Position numbers and translations under genes: made by a program
In this document: positions 1 through 7,214 of the stretch, in pieces
How positions within the stretch are numbered: position 1 is the first letter of the stretch
Layout: every line of letters starts with the position of its first letter
Notes under the pieces: model-generated
Told to the model about the DNA's origin: nothing
What the model saw: only the letters and a program-made list of their open reading frames with translations
The model's database searches: none
Assembly (NCBI GenBank): GCA_910584645.1
Contig: CAJUAU010000031.1
Span: 1 to 24,190, forward strand
Source: an uncultured Eubacterium sp.
GTDB lineage: Bacteria > Bacillota > Clostridia > Lachnospirales > Lachnospiraceae
Direction: 5' to 3'
DNA length: 24,190 bases

Positions 1-105
1 TTACCAAAAAGGAGCCATATATTTCCAAAAACACAAATTTATTTACACAACCTTTATAAAGATTCTATTGGCCGTTCATATTATACCTAAGCAAGGCATT
101 CCAAA
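1..105. other. Unassigned AT-rich left edge
   Basis: No gene can be supported here. The plus strand is open in frame 1 from the window edge to a TAA at 88-90, which could be the tail of a gene lying to the left, but I do not recognise the peptide. The stretch around 35-60 (ATTTACACAACCTTTATAAA) has the look of an insertion-sequence end, but no partner end is visible, so this is only a suspicion. Confidence 0.3.
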
Positions 106-463
106 TTAGAAACAACACTGATTACACTGACTTCGCTCACGATACCTGTCGATGGCTCCTGTCAGCACATCGCATTCAATGTATGCATCAAAGCACAGAT
201 ATTCCAGCCGGGCTATTCCTCTTTCATCGATGCTCATATCCAGCTTAGCCAGCCCCAAACTCTACTGGAGATTTCGCCTTGCCACGGACGATTGGGCGGA
301 TATATGGCTGGCTAATGCTGACAATACGGTTCTTAACACTGTGGACTTTGTTATCGTACATGTACTTCTGCTGTTCGCACAGTTCGCGGATTACCGTTAT
401 ACCCAGAGCTGTTCGCAATGGTTTTGCAGGCATTCCTGTTTCACTTGGAAAAAAGACGCATAA
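106..463 (-). pseudogene. Decayed IS1182/IS5-like transposase fragment
   Basis: The minus strand carries pieces of a DDE transposase in broken order. An N-terminal-like piece (FFPSETGMPAKPLRTALG) is fused directly to a much later piece (EQQKYMYDNKVHSVKNRIV, then SISQPYIRPIVRGKAKSPVE). In the family as I remember it, well over a hundred residues separate these two parts, so an internal deletion is likely. The frame then breaks at a tandem AGCC-AGCC (plus-strand 247-254). Skipping four bases restores the family-like continuation (AKLDMSIDERGIARLEYL), which runs to a TAA at 106-108, far short of a normal C-terminus. The fragment is therefore non-functional, with an internal deletion, a 4-bp frameshift and a truncated 3' end. 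No terminal inverted repeats are visible. It marks past mobile-element activity beside the accessory genes to its right. Confidence 0.75.
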
Positions 464-470
464 TACTAAG

Positions 471-872
471 TTAAAATAGTGACCCCAATATTATTAGTGC
501 TCCAATTATGCTCAATAGTATATATATAAGTACAACTGTTTTAATAAAATGTAAATCCTCAGCTATACTTCGTACATGTTTAATAAGTTCTTTATCAAAG
601 GTTTGAACATCTGGAACAGTACCTGGTGCTTTTTCTATGTTTGCGTAATCTGATTTTTTATTCATTGTCTTTTCCGTTTTTGTTTCTGGTTCGTTCTTTT
701 TGAATTCAATATTATATAAAAATTCTTTTTTCTGGGAATCTGACATTATATCCCATTCTGATGAATCCATATATGAGCCCCTTACAGCTGAACCACATAC
801 CTTACACTTTAATGTTATATTAGAATATTCCTCCATGTTTTTGCAATTTGGACAATATGCTATTTTACTCAT
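471..872 (-). CDS. Zinc-ribbon protein with C-terminal membrane anchor
   Basis: A 133-residue protein of unknown function. Residues 7-26 form a zinc-ribbon signature with two CxxC pairs (C7/C10 and C23/C26). A charged, low-complexity Lys/Glu middle follows (about 40-95), then a strongly hydrophobic segment at about 111-132 that should be one transmembrane helix ending almost at the C-terminus. This predicts a tail-anchored protein with a cytoplasmic zinc knuckle. The start is well supported by AGGAGG about 11 bases upstream of the ATG. It follows the MazG-like gene in the same direction and may be the last gene of a three-gene transcript. Base composition is AT-richer than the core genes to the right, consistent with an acquired islet. 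The function cannot be named from sequence. Confidence 0.75.
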   Translation of the reverse strand: MSKIAYCPNCKNMEEYSNITLKCKVCGSAVRGSYMDSSEWDIMSDSQKKEFLYNIEFKKNEPETKTEKTMNKKSDYANIEKAPGTVPDVQTFDKELIKHVRSIAEDLHFIKTVVLIYILLSIIGALIILGSLF

Positions 873-907
873 TGCTATCTCTTCTCCTCCTAACTTCCTT
901 CCTCATA

Positions 908-1261
908 TTATGAATTCACAGTCCATTTTCTCCCGGCATTTATCTTTTCCTTTTCCATAAACACTTCAAACAGATCAATATTTAATCGATTACAAAGTGA
1001 AAGCAGGACAATAAATAAATCAGCTGCCTCATTTTCTACTGTATCATAATTTGAAAGTCTTTCTTCATCGACAGACATGCCTCTGGCATGTTTTCTTACA
1101 GCCTTTGCCAATTCACCTGCTTCCTCCAGGAGCAGCAGCATGCACGACTGCACAGATTCATCTGCAAATCCCCGTAATTCAATTACTTTCTTGATGTATA
1201 ACTGAATATCTGAAAGACTTGTATTTTCATTTAAATCATCAAATAATTCCTGTTGTGTCAT
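908..1261 (-). CDS. MazG-like nucleotide pyrophosphohydrolase
   Basis: A protein of about 117 residues of the all-alpha NTP pyrophosphohydrolase (MazG-like) superfamily, whose members hydrolyse (d)NTPs to the monophosphate and pyrophosphate. The helix motif EEAGELAKAVRK and the downstream ENEAADLFIVLLSL supply the paired acidic residues (ExxE...ExxD pattern) that bind magnesium in the family. I chose the ATG at 1261 because a GGAGG lies about 6 bases upstream. A TTG at 1279 would extend the frame by six codons but would place that ribosome-binding site inside the gene. It lies 14 bases after the DNA glycosylase stop codon, so the two are probably co-transcribed. The pairing suggests nucleotide-pool or DNA-base sanitation; the actual substrate is unknown. 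Confidence 0.8.
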   Translation of the reverse strand: MTQQELFDDLNENTSLSDIQLYIKKVIELRGFADESVQSCMLLLLEEAGELAKAVRKHARGMSVDEERLSNYDTVENEAADLFIVLLSLCNRLNIDLFEVFMEKEKINAGRKWTVNS

Positions 1262-1275
1262 CTCATACCTCCGTA

Positions 1276-2004
1276 TCAATTCAATCCTCTCTCTGCATAG
1301 TCACATAAAGCATCGAGATATTTCTTAATAAATTCGTCCTTACGTTTTGAGTTATACTGCATAATAAAGCGCGGATGTTCTAAAGGAATGATTTTACCAA
1401 AAAACATATGTTCTTCATTCATACTGGACAGAAACTTATAATTTTCCCCACTCCCAATACAATAGCATACTGAGACATCAATACCAAAAGCAATTTGGCT
1501 TCGTAATGCCTCCACTATAAAAGGATACAAAAAACTCTTTAATTTTTCATTTTCATAGTAATTGCAATTCACCTCACGGCCCTTCAAATTTGTTTTTACT
1601 ATTCCCAGGGGGCAGACAAAATTCATATAAAAATCTGTATAAAATTTTCCCCGTCCACCATATTCAGCAATTACATCAGATAAAAATCCAGTTGAAGACT
1701 TATTAACATAATATTTTTCAATACAAATTCCCGCCTCCCGCTGCAGGTAACAGGCATCTTCAAAAGGGATCCCCGTCACAGCCGACCCCCGGCGTGCTGG
1801 TGAACTCCCAAGTATAAGACGGCGTGTACGGGTATCATCATAATATTTTCCATAAAACGCCTTGGAAATTTCCATGATCTCTTTCTTATTCTCCCCACGA
1901 AATGGATTGATGATCTTAAAACCGCCGGGTAGATCAAGTGATTTTGATGAAAGTTCTTCATTAAAACGTAATATTTTTTCAGCAAAAGACACTCTTTCAT
2001 TCAT
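1276..2004 (-). CDS. SMUG2-type uracil-DNA glycosylase family protein
   Basis: A 242-residue protein resembling the SMUG2 branch of the uracil-DNA glycosylase superfamily, base-excision enzymes that remove damaged or deaminated bases. The first active-site motif is at about 66-81 (LGSSPARRGSAVTGIPFE), corresponding to the GMNPGPFGM...TGVPF region of SMUG1. The second is HPRF near residue 210, matching the conserved His-Pro of the DNA-intercalation loop. The SMUG1 catalytic Asn position is not conserved, which is typical of this branch. An AGGA-rich ribosome-binding site sits about 10 bases before the ATG. It heads a compact unit with the MazG-like gene. The substrate preference (uracil, hydroxymethyluracil or other) cannot be read from sequence. 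Confidence 0.75.
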   Translation of the reverse strand: MNERVSFAEKILRFNEELSSKSLDLPGGFKIINPFRGENKKEIMEISKAFYGKYYDDTRTRRLILGSSPARRGSAVTGIPFEDACYLQREAGICIEKYYVNKSSTGFLSDVIAEYGGRGKFYTDFYMNFVCPLGIVKTNLKGREVNCNYYENEKLKSFLYPFIVEALRSQIAFGIDVSVCYCIGSGENYKFLSSMNEEHMFFGKIIPLEHPRFIMQYNSKRKDEFIKKYLDALCDYAERGLN

Positions 2005-2062
2005 TATAAATCATTCCTCCGCTTTTGTGGACTTTTATTTTTCCAGACATGCCGCGCAAATA

Positions 2063-2108
2063 AAATCTCCAAACTGTGTAAACTTATCTTGCATCAGTTT
2101 GGAGATTT
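2063..2108 (-). terminator. Probable terminator of the carbonic anhydrase gene
   Basis: A perfect 14-bp inverted repeat (AAATCTCCAAACTG at 2063-2076 and its complement at 2095-2108) with an 18-base loop lies about 45 bases past the carbonic anhydrase stop codon. In the minus-strand transcript it is followed by a U-rich run (UUUUAUUU), as expected for intrinsic termination. A second pairing, TGTGTAAA (2075-2082) with TTTACACA (2106-2113), overlaps it and cannot form at full length at the same time. Confidence 0.7.
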
Positions 2109-2153
2109 ACACATACATTTAGATCCTTCCCTATGTACGCATTCTTTCTTTAA

Positions 2154-2723
2154 TCAATCTAAAAACTCTACAGAACCATTGTCAATGTGGTATACCGCAC
2201 CACATACTTTTAATCCATCCTTATCCTCTTCCTGAATACCAAGGCTTTCTTTTATGATGGACACGCTTCTCTCTACATTTAAGCAGCATGCGCGGTATTC
2301 ATCCTTTTCCCCGCCGATCGCCTTGCGGATCTCATCCGTGATAAACTTGGTATAGCCATCCGGCTCCTGGTGAAGGGCTGCACCAACGGCGCCACAATGG
2401 CTGTGTCCCAGCACTACTACCAGTTTGGTTCCAAGGTGGCCTGCCGCATACTCCACACTGCCCAGCTGATGATTGTCCATAACATTTCCAGCCACACGGA
2501 TAACAAACAATTCACCGATGCCTGCACTGAAAATGCTTTCGGGAATGACCCTGGAATCTGAACATGTTATCACAATAGCGTAAGGGCTCTGTCCCTCATC
2601 ACAAGTAAGCTGTCTGATCTGTGGAGACACATCTCCTGGATTCGTCATCGCTGTCAGATAACGCTTATTTCCCTCGATCAGTTTATCCATTGCCTCCGCT
2701 GCTGTCACCTTTTGTTCCTGCAT
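2154..2723 (-). CDS. Beta-class carbonic anhydrase
   Basis: Cytoplasmic zinc enzyme interconverting CO2 and bicarbonate. From the chosen start the protein is 189 residues, normal for small bacterial beta-carbonic anhydrases. The zinc and catalytic residues are all visible: C54-x-D56-x-R58 in the CSDSR motif, then H107 and C110 in GHSHCGA. The ATG at 2723 is preferred because GGAGGA lies about 9 bases upstream; an ATG at 2765 would add 14 residues of no recognisable character. The gene stands alone, with a good promoter (2807-2835) and a terminator (2063-2108). Bicarbonate supply would serve carboxylation reactions, including the carbamoyl-phosphate synthetase encoded at the other end of the window, though nothing links them physically. 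Confidence 0.93.
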   Translation of the reverse strand: MQEQKVTAAEAMDKLIEGNKRYLTAMTNPGDVSPQIRQLTCDEGQSPYAIVITCSDSRVIPESIFSAGIGELFVIRVAGNVMDNHQLGSVEYAAGHLGTKLVVVLGHSHCGAVGAALHQEPDGYTKFITDEIRKAIGGEKDEYRACCLNVERSVSIIKESLGIQEEDKDGLKVCGAVYHIDNGSVEFLD

Positions 2724-2806
2724 AAATACTATCCTCCATTTCCGTCCCGCGAATCCAGCGTCCACACCACGCCTGACACTTCACCGGACTCCTTCGTTTT
2801 GAGCAG

Positions 2807-2835
2807 ATTATAACATATTTTCAAGGAAAATTCAA
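2807..2835 (-). promoter_or_regulatory. Sigma-A-type promoter of the carbonic anhydrase gene
   Basis: Reading the minus strand, TTGAAT (2835-2830), a 17-base spacer and TATAAT (2812-2807) form a near-consensus vegetative promoter. It begins about 10 bases past the bioB stop codon and about 84 bases before the carbonic anhydrase start. No clear terminator separates bioB from it, so read-through from bioB is possible. Confidence 0.75.
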
Positions 2836-2844
2836 TGTCGTTCC

Positions 2845-3807
2845 TCAAATCTCATACCCCAGTTCTCTCAGCATTTTCAGATCCGTATCTATGGATATCC
2901 CCATCGTAGTCAGAAAGTCTCCGCTGATGGCAGCATTTGCCCCAGACATAAAGCAGCATCTTCCCTTGTCTGGCAGGTGTTCCCTTCCAGCGGCCAGACG
3001 GATGAATACATCCGGAAGGGCAAACCTCATTAAGGCGATCGTTCTCCGTACCTCTTCTTCCCGGAGAAGTTCTGCTGTTTCAAAAGGTGTCCCCTGAACT
3101 GGATCCAGAAGATTTACCGGCACCGAATCTACTCCCAGTTCCCGTTCATTTAATGCCAGATCAATGCGGTCTTCCAAACTTTCACCGATACCGAAAAGCC
3201 CGCCGCTGCATACACCAAGCCCTGCCTCCTTCGCAGCCTGGATCGTAGCTTTTTTCTCCTCATATGTGTGAGTGGTGCACATTTTTTCAAAATATGCTTC
3301 TGAACTTTCCAGGTTATTATGTATCATCTGCATTCCTGCAGCTTTCAATTTTTCCAGGTCTTTCCTCTCCAGCAGTCCCAGGGAGCCGCAGAGACGCAGG
3401 CTCGTTTTATGCCGAAGATGGCGCAGGGAATGACAGAGCTCTTCCACATCTTCACCGGGCAGAACCCTTCCCGAGGAAACGATCCCATATGCCATCATAC
3501 CCCGGCGGTCCTTTTCCATGGCGTCTTCCAGCAGTTTTTCTGTTCCCAGGAGAGGAAAACGGGGGACTTCCCGACAGGAGGGATTGGCTCCCGACTGGGC
3601 ACAGAATTTACAGTCTTCTGAACAGGGGCCTCCCCTGGCACTGATCACAGCACAAAGATCGAAGGCATTTCCACAAAAATGCCTCCGGACCTCATCGGCT
3701 GCCTGGCAGAGCACCTCCAGAGGTTCCTCTGCCAGGCTCATGATCTCTATTTTAGAGCATGCGCCGTCTTTATATAGTTTTTTTTGTAATTCCTTTATTC
3801 TGCTCAT
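2845..3807 (-). CDS. bioB: Biotin synthase
   Basis: Radical-SAM enzyme that inserts sulfur into dethiobiotin, the last step of biotin synthesis. The protein is 320 residues. C62, C66 and C69 (CSEDCKFC) are the CxxxCxxC ligands of the SAM-binding 4Fe-4S cluster. Family motifs follow: ISARGGPC before the cluster, the GIGES turn, PVNLLDPVQGTPF, and RLAAGRE near the C-terminus, where the conserved Arg ligates the second cluster. The start overlaps the end of bioY by 38 bases; an AAAGGTG sits about 10 bases upstream of the ATG, inside bioY. No bioA, bioD or bioF is present nearby, so the cell may convert imported dethiobiotin, or the other genes lie elsewhere. Confidence 0.95.
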   Translation of the reverse strand: MSRIKELQKKLYKDGACSKIEIMSLAEEPLEVLCQAADEVRRHFCGNAFDLCAVISARGGPCSEDCKFCAQSGANPSCREVPRFPLLGTEKLLEDAMEKDRRGMMAYGIVSSGRVLPGEDVEELCHSLRHLRHKTSLRLCGSLGLLERKDLEKLKAAGMQMIHNNLESSEAYFEKMCTTHTYEEKKATIQAAKEAGLGVCSGGLFGIGESLEDRIDLALNERELGVDSVPVNLLDPVQGTPFETAELLREEEVRRTIALMRFALPDVFIRLAAGREHLPDKGRCCFMSGANAAISGDFLTTMGISIDTDLKMLRELGYEI

Positions 3808-4342
3808 ATTGATTCATCACCTTTACTAACGGTCCCGCCATGAGACTGGCCGCCACACATTTCACTGCATCCAACGGAAGAAACGGCGCACAGCCGGTCA
3901 GAAATGCGGCCTTCAGAGGCAGACCTGTCACCGCCACCATCCAGACCATGGCAAAAAGATACATCACCGGTATGCCAATGCCGATGGTAGCCATCAGGTA
4001 TCTTGGTATGCTGTGCGTCTTACCTTTTAACAGGGAAATCAGCACCACAGCTGCCAGAAAACCGATAAAAAATCCGCCGGTGGGTCCCATGAGATAGGCC
4101 ACTCCCCCCTTCCCTCCATTTGCCACCGGTACTCCCGCTCCGCAGAGCAGTATGTACACCAGGATGGATATGCCCGCTTCCAGCGGAGAGAGCAGCAAAG
4201 CGATAAGGTTTACCGCCAGTGTCTGAAGGCTGATGGATGCCACGGCAAAGGGCATAGGAATGACAATATAGGATGCCACGATAAGAAATGCCGTCATCAG
4301 GGTGATTTTCGTGATCATTAACGTTCTTTTTGAAATATTCAT
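3770..4342 (-). CDS. bioY: Biotin transporter S-component
   Basis: Membrane substrate-binding component of the ECF-type biotin importer, 190 residues with about six hydrophobic segments. Family features are the first helix with TAFLIVASYIVIP, the LAVNLIALLLSPLEAG segment, the glycine-rich GPTGGFFIGFL loop, and the C-terminal PFLPLDAVKC, whose Lys region contacts biotin in BioY proteins. No ECF ATPase or T-subunit gene lies nearby, so a shared ECF module encoded elsewhere is implied. It is the first gene of bioY-bioB. The promoter and a perfect BirA-type palindrome lie immediately before the ATG, and the palindrome even includes two bases of the start codon, so repression by biotinylated BirA is expected. 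Confidence 0.95.
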   Translation of the reverse strand: MNISKRTLMITKITLMTAFLIVASYIVIPMPFAVASISLQTLAVNLIALLLSPLEAGISILVYILLCGAGVPVANGGKGGVAYLMGPTGGFFIGFLAAVVLISLLKGKTHSIPRYLMATIGIGIPVMYLFAMVWMVAVTGLPLKAAFLTGCAPFLPLDAVKCVAASLMAGPLVKVMNQYEQNKGITKKTI

Positions 4343-4404
4343 AATGTTAACCTTTCATTTTTTTAAGTTAACATTATCATATCACGGCATCAAAAAAATG
4401 TCAA
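4341..4404 (-). promoter_or_regulatory. bioY promoter with overlapping BirA operator
   Basis: On the minus strand, TTGACA (4404-4399), a 17-base spacer and TATGAT (4381-4376) form an almost consensus promoter. A perfect inverted repeat, ATAATGTTAAC (4341-4351), a 15-base spacer and GTTAACATTAT (4367-4377), overlaps the -10 box and covers the predicted start of transcription, the ribosome-binding site (GAAAGG) and the first bases of the start codon. The arms and the 15-base spacing fit the known Firmicute BirA box (TGTTAAC, 14-15 bases, GTTAACA). Bound BirA should block transcription of bioY-bioB. Confidence 0.9.
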
Positions 4405-4433
4405 CCCATCGCATTGGATAAGTTGACATTTTT
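4394..4433 (-). terminator. Palindrome between fhs and bioY: terminator, possibly a second BirA-like site
   Basis: AAAAATGTCAAC (4394-4405) and GTTGACATTTTT (4422-4433) are perfect 12-bp arms with a 16-base loop, about 20 bases after the fhs stop codon. The minus-strand transcript ends the stem in a U-run, so it can terminate fhs. The same bases contain the -35 box of bioY. The inner arms (ATGTCAAC/GTTGACAT) differ from the downstream BirA operator by a single base per arm, with a spacing of 16 instead of 15. Confidence 0.6.
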
Positions 4434-4451
4434 ATTTTTTAATTTCTTCTT

Positions 4452-6122
4452 TTAAAACAATCCCGTGATCTTTCCCTCTCCGTCTACATCGATGCGCTCT
4501 GCCGCTGGTACTTTCGGAAGACCTGGCATCGTCATAACCGTTCCGGTGATCGCCACTACAAAACCAGCTCCCGCCGATACATACACATCGCGGATATGGA
4601 TGGAAAAATCTCTGGGACGGCCAAGCAGTGTGGGATCATCCGACAGGGAATACTGGTTTTTCGCCATGCAAACCGGCATCTTTCCAAAGCCCAGAGCCTC
4701 CAGGCGGTCGATCTGAGCCTGCACCGCCTTGTCGTATACGACCTCTTTCGCCCCATAGATCTCTTTCGCCACTGTCTCCATCTTCTCCCGCAGGGAAAGA
4801 GAATCTTCGTACAGGCACTGAAAATGGCTTTCCTCCGTCTCAACGGTCTCCACTACCGTCTTCGCCAGCTCGATCCCACCCTCGCCGCCCTTTTCCCATA
4901 CCTGGGACAGCGCAAAGCGGCAGCCTCTCTCTTCGCAGAAGTTTTTCACGAATTCCAGTTCTGCCTCGGTGTCGGTCACAAACTGATTCAGAGTGACCAC
5001 ACAGGGTACTTTATATTTTGCCACATTTTCAATGTGCTTTTCCAGATTGACAATTCCCTTTTTCAAGGCTTCCAGATTTTCCTGCCCAAGGTCTGTCTTC
5101 GCAACACCGCCATTATACTTAAGGGCACGTACCGTGGCAACCAGAACCACCGCATCCGGACGGAAGCCGCCCATCCGGCACTTAATGTCAAAAAACTTCT
5201 CAGCGCCGAGATCTGCGCCAAAACCAGCTTCCGTGATCGTATAATCTGCCAGTTTTAATGCCGTCTTCGTTCCCCGCATACTGTTACAGCCGTGGGCGAT
5301 ATTGGCAAAAGGTCCGCCGTGGACGATGGCCGGTGTGTGCTCCAGCGTCTGGATCAGATTCGGCTTCAGCGCCTCTTTGAGAAGCGCCGCCATAGCGCCT
5401 ACTGCATTCAGCTCCTTTGCTGTTACCGGTTCCCCCTCGTAATTATAAGCAACGATAATACTTCCAAGCCGCTCTTTCAGGTCCCTCATATTTTCCGCCA
5501 GACAGAGAATCGCCATGATCTCCGAAGCCACCGTAATGATGAAATGATCCTCTCTGGTAACACCGTCCACTTTTCTTCCGAGACCAACAGTAATATTCCG
5601 GAGCACCCGGTCATTCATATCCTCACAGCGCTTCCAGACGATCTGTTTCGTGTCGATACCAAGGGCGTTTCCCTGATGAATGTGGTTATCCAGCATAGCC
5701 GCCAGCAGGTTATTGGCGGAGGTGATAGCGTGAAAATCCCCGGTAAAATGAAGATTCAGTTCGTCCATCGGCACCACCTGGGCATAGCCTCCTCCGGCTG
5801 CTCCCCCCTTAATACCAAAACATGGGCCAAGAGACGGTTCCCTCAATGCGATAACTGCTTTCTTCCCCAGCTTATCCATCGCCTGGCCAAGACCCACGGT
5901 AGTAGTTGTCTTCCCCTCGCCTGCCGGGGTAGGATTGATGGCAGTTACCAGGATCAGCCTGCCGTCCTTTCTGTCCTTGATCTTATCCCAAAGATCGTCT
6001 GTCAGCTTCGCCTTATATTTTCCATAAAGATCCAGATCCTCTTCCTGGATATCCAGTTTTTTCGCAACTTCCTGAATCGGTTGAAGTTCTGCTTCCAAAG
6101 CAATCTCAATATCTGATTTCAT
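4452..6122 (-). CDS. fhs: Formate-tetrahydrofolate ligase
   Basis: ATP-dependent cytoplasmic enzyme joining formate to tetrahydrofolate to give 10-formyl-THF, used for purine and fMet synthesis and, in acetogens, for the methyl branch of the Wood-Ljungdahl pathway. From the ATG at 6122 the protein is 556 residues, the family norm. The nucleotide-binding loop TPAGEGKTTTT is at about 65-75, and the conserved EPSLGPCFGIKGGAAGGGYAQ region follows. AAGGAGAGG precedes this start; an upstream in-frame ATG at 6224 would add 34 residues that contain the promoter and hairpin and can be ruled out. It appears monocistronic, with its own promoter at 6197-6224 and a terminator at 4394-4433. No other acetogenesis gene is in the window. 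Confidence 0.97.
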   Translation of the reverse strand: MKSDIEIALEAELQPIQEVAKKLDIQEEDLDLYGKYKAKLTDDLWDKIKDRKDGRLILVTAINPTPAGEGKTTTTVGLGQAMDKLGKKAVIALREPSLGPCFGIKGGAAGGGYAQVVPMDELNLHFTGDFHAITSANNLLAAMLDNHIHQGNALGIDTKQIVWKRCEDMNDRVLRNITVGLGRKVDGVTREDHFIITVASEIMAILCLAENMRDLKERLGSIIVAYNYEGEPVTAKELNAVGAMAALLKEALKPNLIQTLEHTPAIVHGGPFANIAHGCNSMRGTKTALKLADYTITEAGFGADLGAEKFFDIKCRMGGFRPDAVVLVATVRALKYNGGVAKTDLGQENLEALKKGIVNLEKHIENVAKYKVPCVVTLNQFVTDTEAELEFVKNFCEERGCRFALSQVWEKGGEGGIELAKTVVETVETEESHFQCLYEDSLSLREKMETVAKEIYGAKEVVYDKAVQAQIDRLEALGFGKMPVCMAKNQYSLSDDPTLLGRPRDFSIHIRDVYVSAGAGFVVAITGTVMTMPGLPKVPAAERIDVDGEGKITGLF

Positions 6123-6153
6123 CTTCCCTCTCCTTCTTGTCATATCATTGAAC

Positions 6154-6172
6154 GGAGCCATCCGGCGGCTCC
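6154..6172 (-). promoter_or_regulatory. Small hairpin in the fhs leader
   Basis: GGAGCC (6154-6159) and GGCTCC (6167-6172) form a GC-rich 6-bp stem with a 7-base loop, about 25 bases before the fhs ribosome-binding site. There is no U-run, so it is not a terminator. It may stabilise the leader or bind a protein. Confidence 0.4.
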
Positions 6173-6196
6173 AGTTTCTACCAACATCATAACATA

Positions 6197-6224
6197 AGTA
6201 TACCACATTATCATGATAACTCAA
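6197..6224 (-). promoter_or_regulatory. Promoter of fhs
   Basis: Minus strand TTGAGT (6224-6219), a 16-base spacer and TATACT (6202-6197). Predicted transcription start is near 6190, giving a leader of about 65-70 bases. It lies just past the stop codon of the upstream ATP-grasp gene, separating fhs from that operon. Confidence 0.6.
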
Positions 6225-6254
6225 CCGTAAATGCTAGTAGATCCGTATACAAAA

Positions 6255-7184
6255 TTAATTTTTAAATATCTTTTCTTCCAGGATATACCGGAGATATTCC
6301 TGGACGATATCCAGCTCCGGGGCACACTGGTACAACATCCTGGCTCCCGCCACATCCTCGATCTCATTGAGGATCAGCCCTCTCCTGCCATCCACGATAA
6401 AATCAATGCCCGCCATGCCAAACTCCATCCCATCCAGGACAGATTCCACAATGCGGACCTCCTGGCTGGAAAGATCATACCGGCACACCTCTCCTCCCAG
6501 AGAAAAGTTAGCGCGGAAATCCCCGGAAGAACCCCGCATCACCGCTGCAAAGATCTTATTTCCCACCACATAAACTCTCACATCCCGGCTCAGTCTGCCC
6601 TCTGTCAAAGATCCGTTCCCGACCATCGGCTGCAGCACAAATTCATGCCCGCTGATCCCATCCAGAACCTTCCTTTTGTCCTCCCCGAAGGAAAACACCT
6701 GTGTTCCCCCGTGGCCATCCACTGCTTTCAGGACAAAATCAGAAGCAGGGCAGATCAGCTCCCGTTCCTCCTGTTCAAAAGAACTGCTGTATATAAACTG
6801 ATTTTCAAACAGCTGGATAAGCTCCTGAGGCTTTTTTGACAGAATGAGCGGAAGCTCTTTTCCTGAAAAGGTCAAAGAGGGCACCGACAGCACCCGGTCC
6901 TTAAAATACTCCAGCGTCCTCCCCTTATGATTGCAGACATAGCTGACCCGATATGAATTAAAGACCGGGATCCCCGCCTGCTCCAGCATCTGGTTGATCT
7001 CCGGGCGGATAGTCCGTACAAGGGCACAAACCGGCATTTCGCCATCCTGAAGGTGCCGGGGCAGGGTTTCTGCCAGCACCGGCTCCACCTCGATTTTATA
7101 AATACGGCATCGCTCCTGATACATTTGAATATAAGAAGCATTCCGCTCCATTCCTTCTCTGTCATAGATCATCCACAATTTCAT
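6255..7184 (-). CDS. RimK-like ATP-grasp ligase (second of a tandem pair)
   Basis: A 309-residue ATP-grasp protein, a fold that joins a carboxylate to an amine or thiol through an acyl-phosphate. A pre-ATP-grasp region (1-90) is followed by the ATP-binding part: Lys at about 153 in FVLKAVDGHGG with its glycine-rich loop, the hinge FVLQPMV, DVRVYVVG, and the Mg-binding region with D261 and NEIED at 273-277. Where most RimK-like enzymes have E-x-N here, this one has E274-x-E276. It is a diverged paralog of the gene just upstream (shared GIPV-NS...K-T and GDFRAN/NDFRAN...GG blocks). The gap between them is 30 bases, so they are probably co-transcribed. Substrate unknown; no precursor peptide or amino-acid biosynthesis gene is adjacent. 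Confidence 0.8.
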   Translation of the reverse strand: MKLWMIYDREGMERNASYIQMYQERCRIYKIEVEPVLAETLPRHLQDGEMPVCALVRTIRPEINQMLEQAGIPVFNSYRVSYVCNHKGRTLEYFKDRVLSVPSLTFSGKELPLILSKKPQELIQLFENQFIYSSSFEQEERELICPASDFVLKAVDGHGGTQVFSFGEDKRKVLDGISGHEFVLQPMVGNGSLTEGRLSRDVRVYVVGNKIFAAVMRGSSGDFRANFSLGGEVCRYDLSSQEVRIVESVLDGMEFGMAGIDFIVDGRRGLILNEIEDVAGARMLYQCAPELDIVQEYLRYILEEKIFKN

Positions 7185-7214
7185 ATCACTTTTTCCTAAA
7201 CCTCCATGCCGCTT

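Noticed and set aside
2063..2113. H-type pseudoknot
   Set aside because: The two helices abut with no bases left to cross the grooves, so alternative pairing is more realistic.
6120..6224. N-terminal extension of fhs from the upstream ATG
   Set aside because: The extension contains the promoter -10 region and a leader hairpin, and the family start with a good ribosome-binding site is at 6122.
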